Below, one piece after another: positions 63,735-64,000 of a stretch of 64,000 bases of DNA; positions within the stretch are counted from its first letter, which is position 1; every line of letters begins with the position of its first letter. The notes under the pieces are model-generated. The model made no database searches. It worked only from the letters and a program-made list of their open reading frames with translations, and had not been told where the DNA came from. The stretch spans positions 4,772,501-4,836,500 of the forward strand of contig NZ_CP031941.1 in NCBI RefSeq assembly GCF_003443655.1, read 5' to 3'. A program made the translations under genes and the position numbers. Origin of the DNA: Nostoc sphaeroides. GTDB taxonomy: Bacteria; Cyanobacteriota; Cyanobacteriia; Cyanobacteriales; Nostocaceae.

Positions 63735-64000
63735 GTTCACCTCATTAAATAAACAACAAAAAAGTAGCAACTAGGCATTACGTAGGCAATATCAGTTACC
63801 AATGTTATTGATATACTTGTAGCCTAGTGCAGCAATAAATACGCTTTAAACAGTGTACTAGTCTACCGCATTCAACCTAGCTCTGTCAATAATAATTTAA
63901 AATTATCCCCACTACTACCGCAAGGCAGAAGTCAAAAGTCACGCATTCAAAAGTCAGGCATTCAAAATCAATACAGCGTAAGAGTTTTGTTGGTTTGGAA
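63735..64000. other. Right-edge spacer, no gene seen
   Basis: AT-rich DNA with a short AAAGTCA / GCATTCA repeat run (63930-63975). An AATACAGCG text at 63970 recalls the ends of the TACAGC-type element but the window ends before it can be judged. Confidence 0.4.

Overview
The window is a stretch of chromosome from a filamentous, heterocyst-type cyanobacterium, most likely Nostoc or a close relative. Evidence seen in the sequence: very many HIP1 octamers (GCGATCGC), heptanucleotide short tandem repeats in intergenic DNA, and cyanobacterial marker genes (RpaB, CCB2/CCB4-like cytochrome b6f assembly factor, NblB-like HEAT protein, DUF760, cyanophycin genes, a PEP-CTERM protein, several Ser/Thr kinases). 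The genus is inference. No rRNA, tRNA, prophage, CRISPR array or intact transposase gene was seen.

Layout. 0-8 kb: tail of a peptidoglycan-binding protein, a ClpP-fold membrane protease, a PPC-domain protein, a kinase with a seven-bladed WD40 propeller, and a haem-type DUF3365/HAMP sensor convergent with a second kinase. 8-12.5 kb: accessory genes (two Uma2/DUF820 nucleases, a broken HNH nuclease with its small partner). 12.7-30 kb: core genes radA, rpaB, ccbB-like, DUF456, PEP-CTERM, nblB-like, CBS, mutT, DUF760, a group 2 sigma factor, carB, dps, a 2Fe-2S protein. 30-40 kb: two small antitoxin-like genes, a 952-residue NACHT/pentapeptide STAND protein, a phnD-phnC-phnE transporter operon, a pentapeptide-RidA fusion and a Nudix hydrolase. 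40-64 kb: malQ, a RodZ-like protein, a pseudouridine synthase, cdsA, cbiT, a third kinase, a zinc alcohol dehydrogenase, tatA, the cyanophycin pair cphB/cphA, trmD, ispF, a two-gene PD-(D/E)XK + PIN module, two tandem peptide-type binding lipoproteins, larB, a frameshifted argH and a small basic protein.

Functional links. carB and argH serve arginine synthesis, and arginine and aspartate are the monomers of cyanophycin, made by CphA and broken down by CphB here. RpaB, the sigma factor, NblB-like and Dps point to light, nutrient and oxidative stress acclimation. PhnDCE would import a phosphorus oxyanion.

The least expected content is the intergenic DNA. It holds several families of roughly 100-165 bp TIR-bounded, transposase-less elements. 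One family has perfect 10-bp target duplications in both copies. Another has 3-bp duplications and differs between copies by exactly four heptamer units. A hairpin core related to GTAGAGACGCG...CGCGTCTCTAC recurs in at least four otherwise different element families. Other points are two paralogous genes each followed by a 21-bp-period minisatellite, heptamer arrays abutting or encoding gene ends and start codons, the pentapeptide-RidA fusion, the PD-(D/E)XK/PIN pair, and an A8 frameshift in argH.
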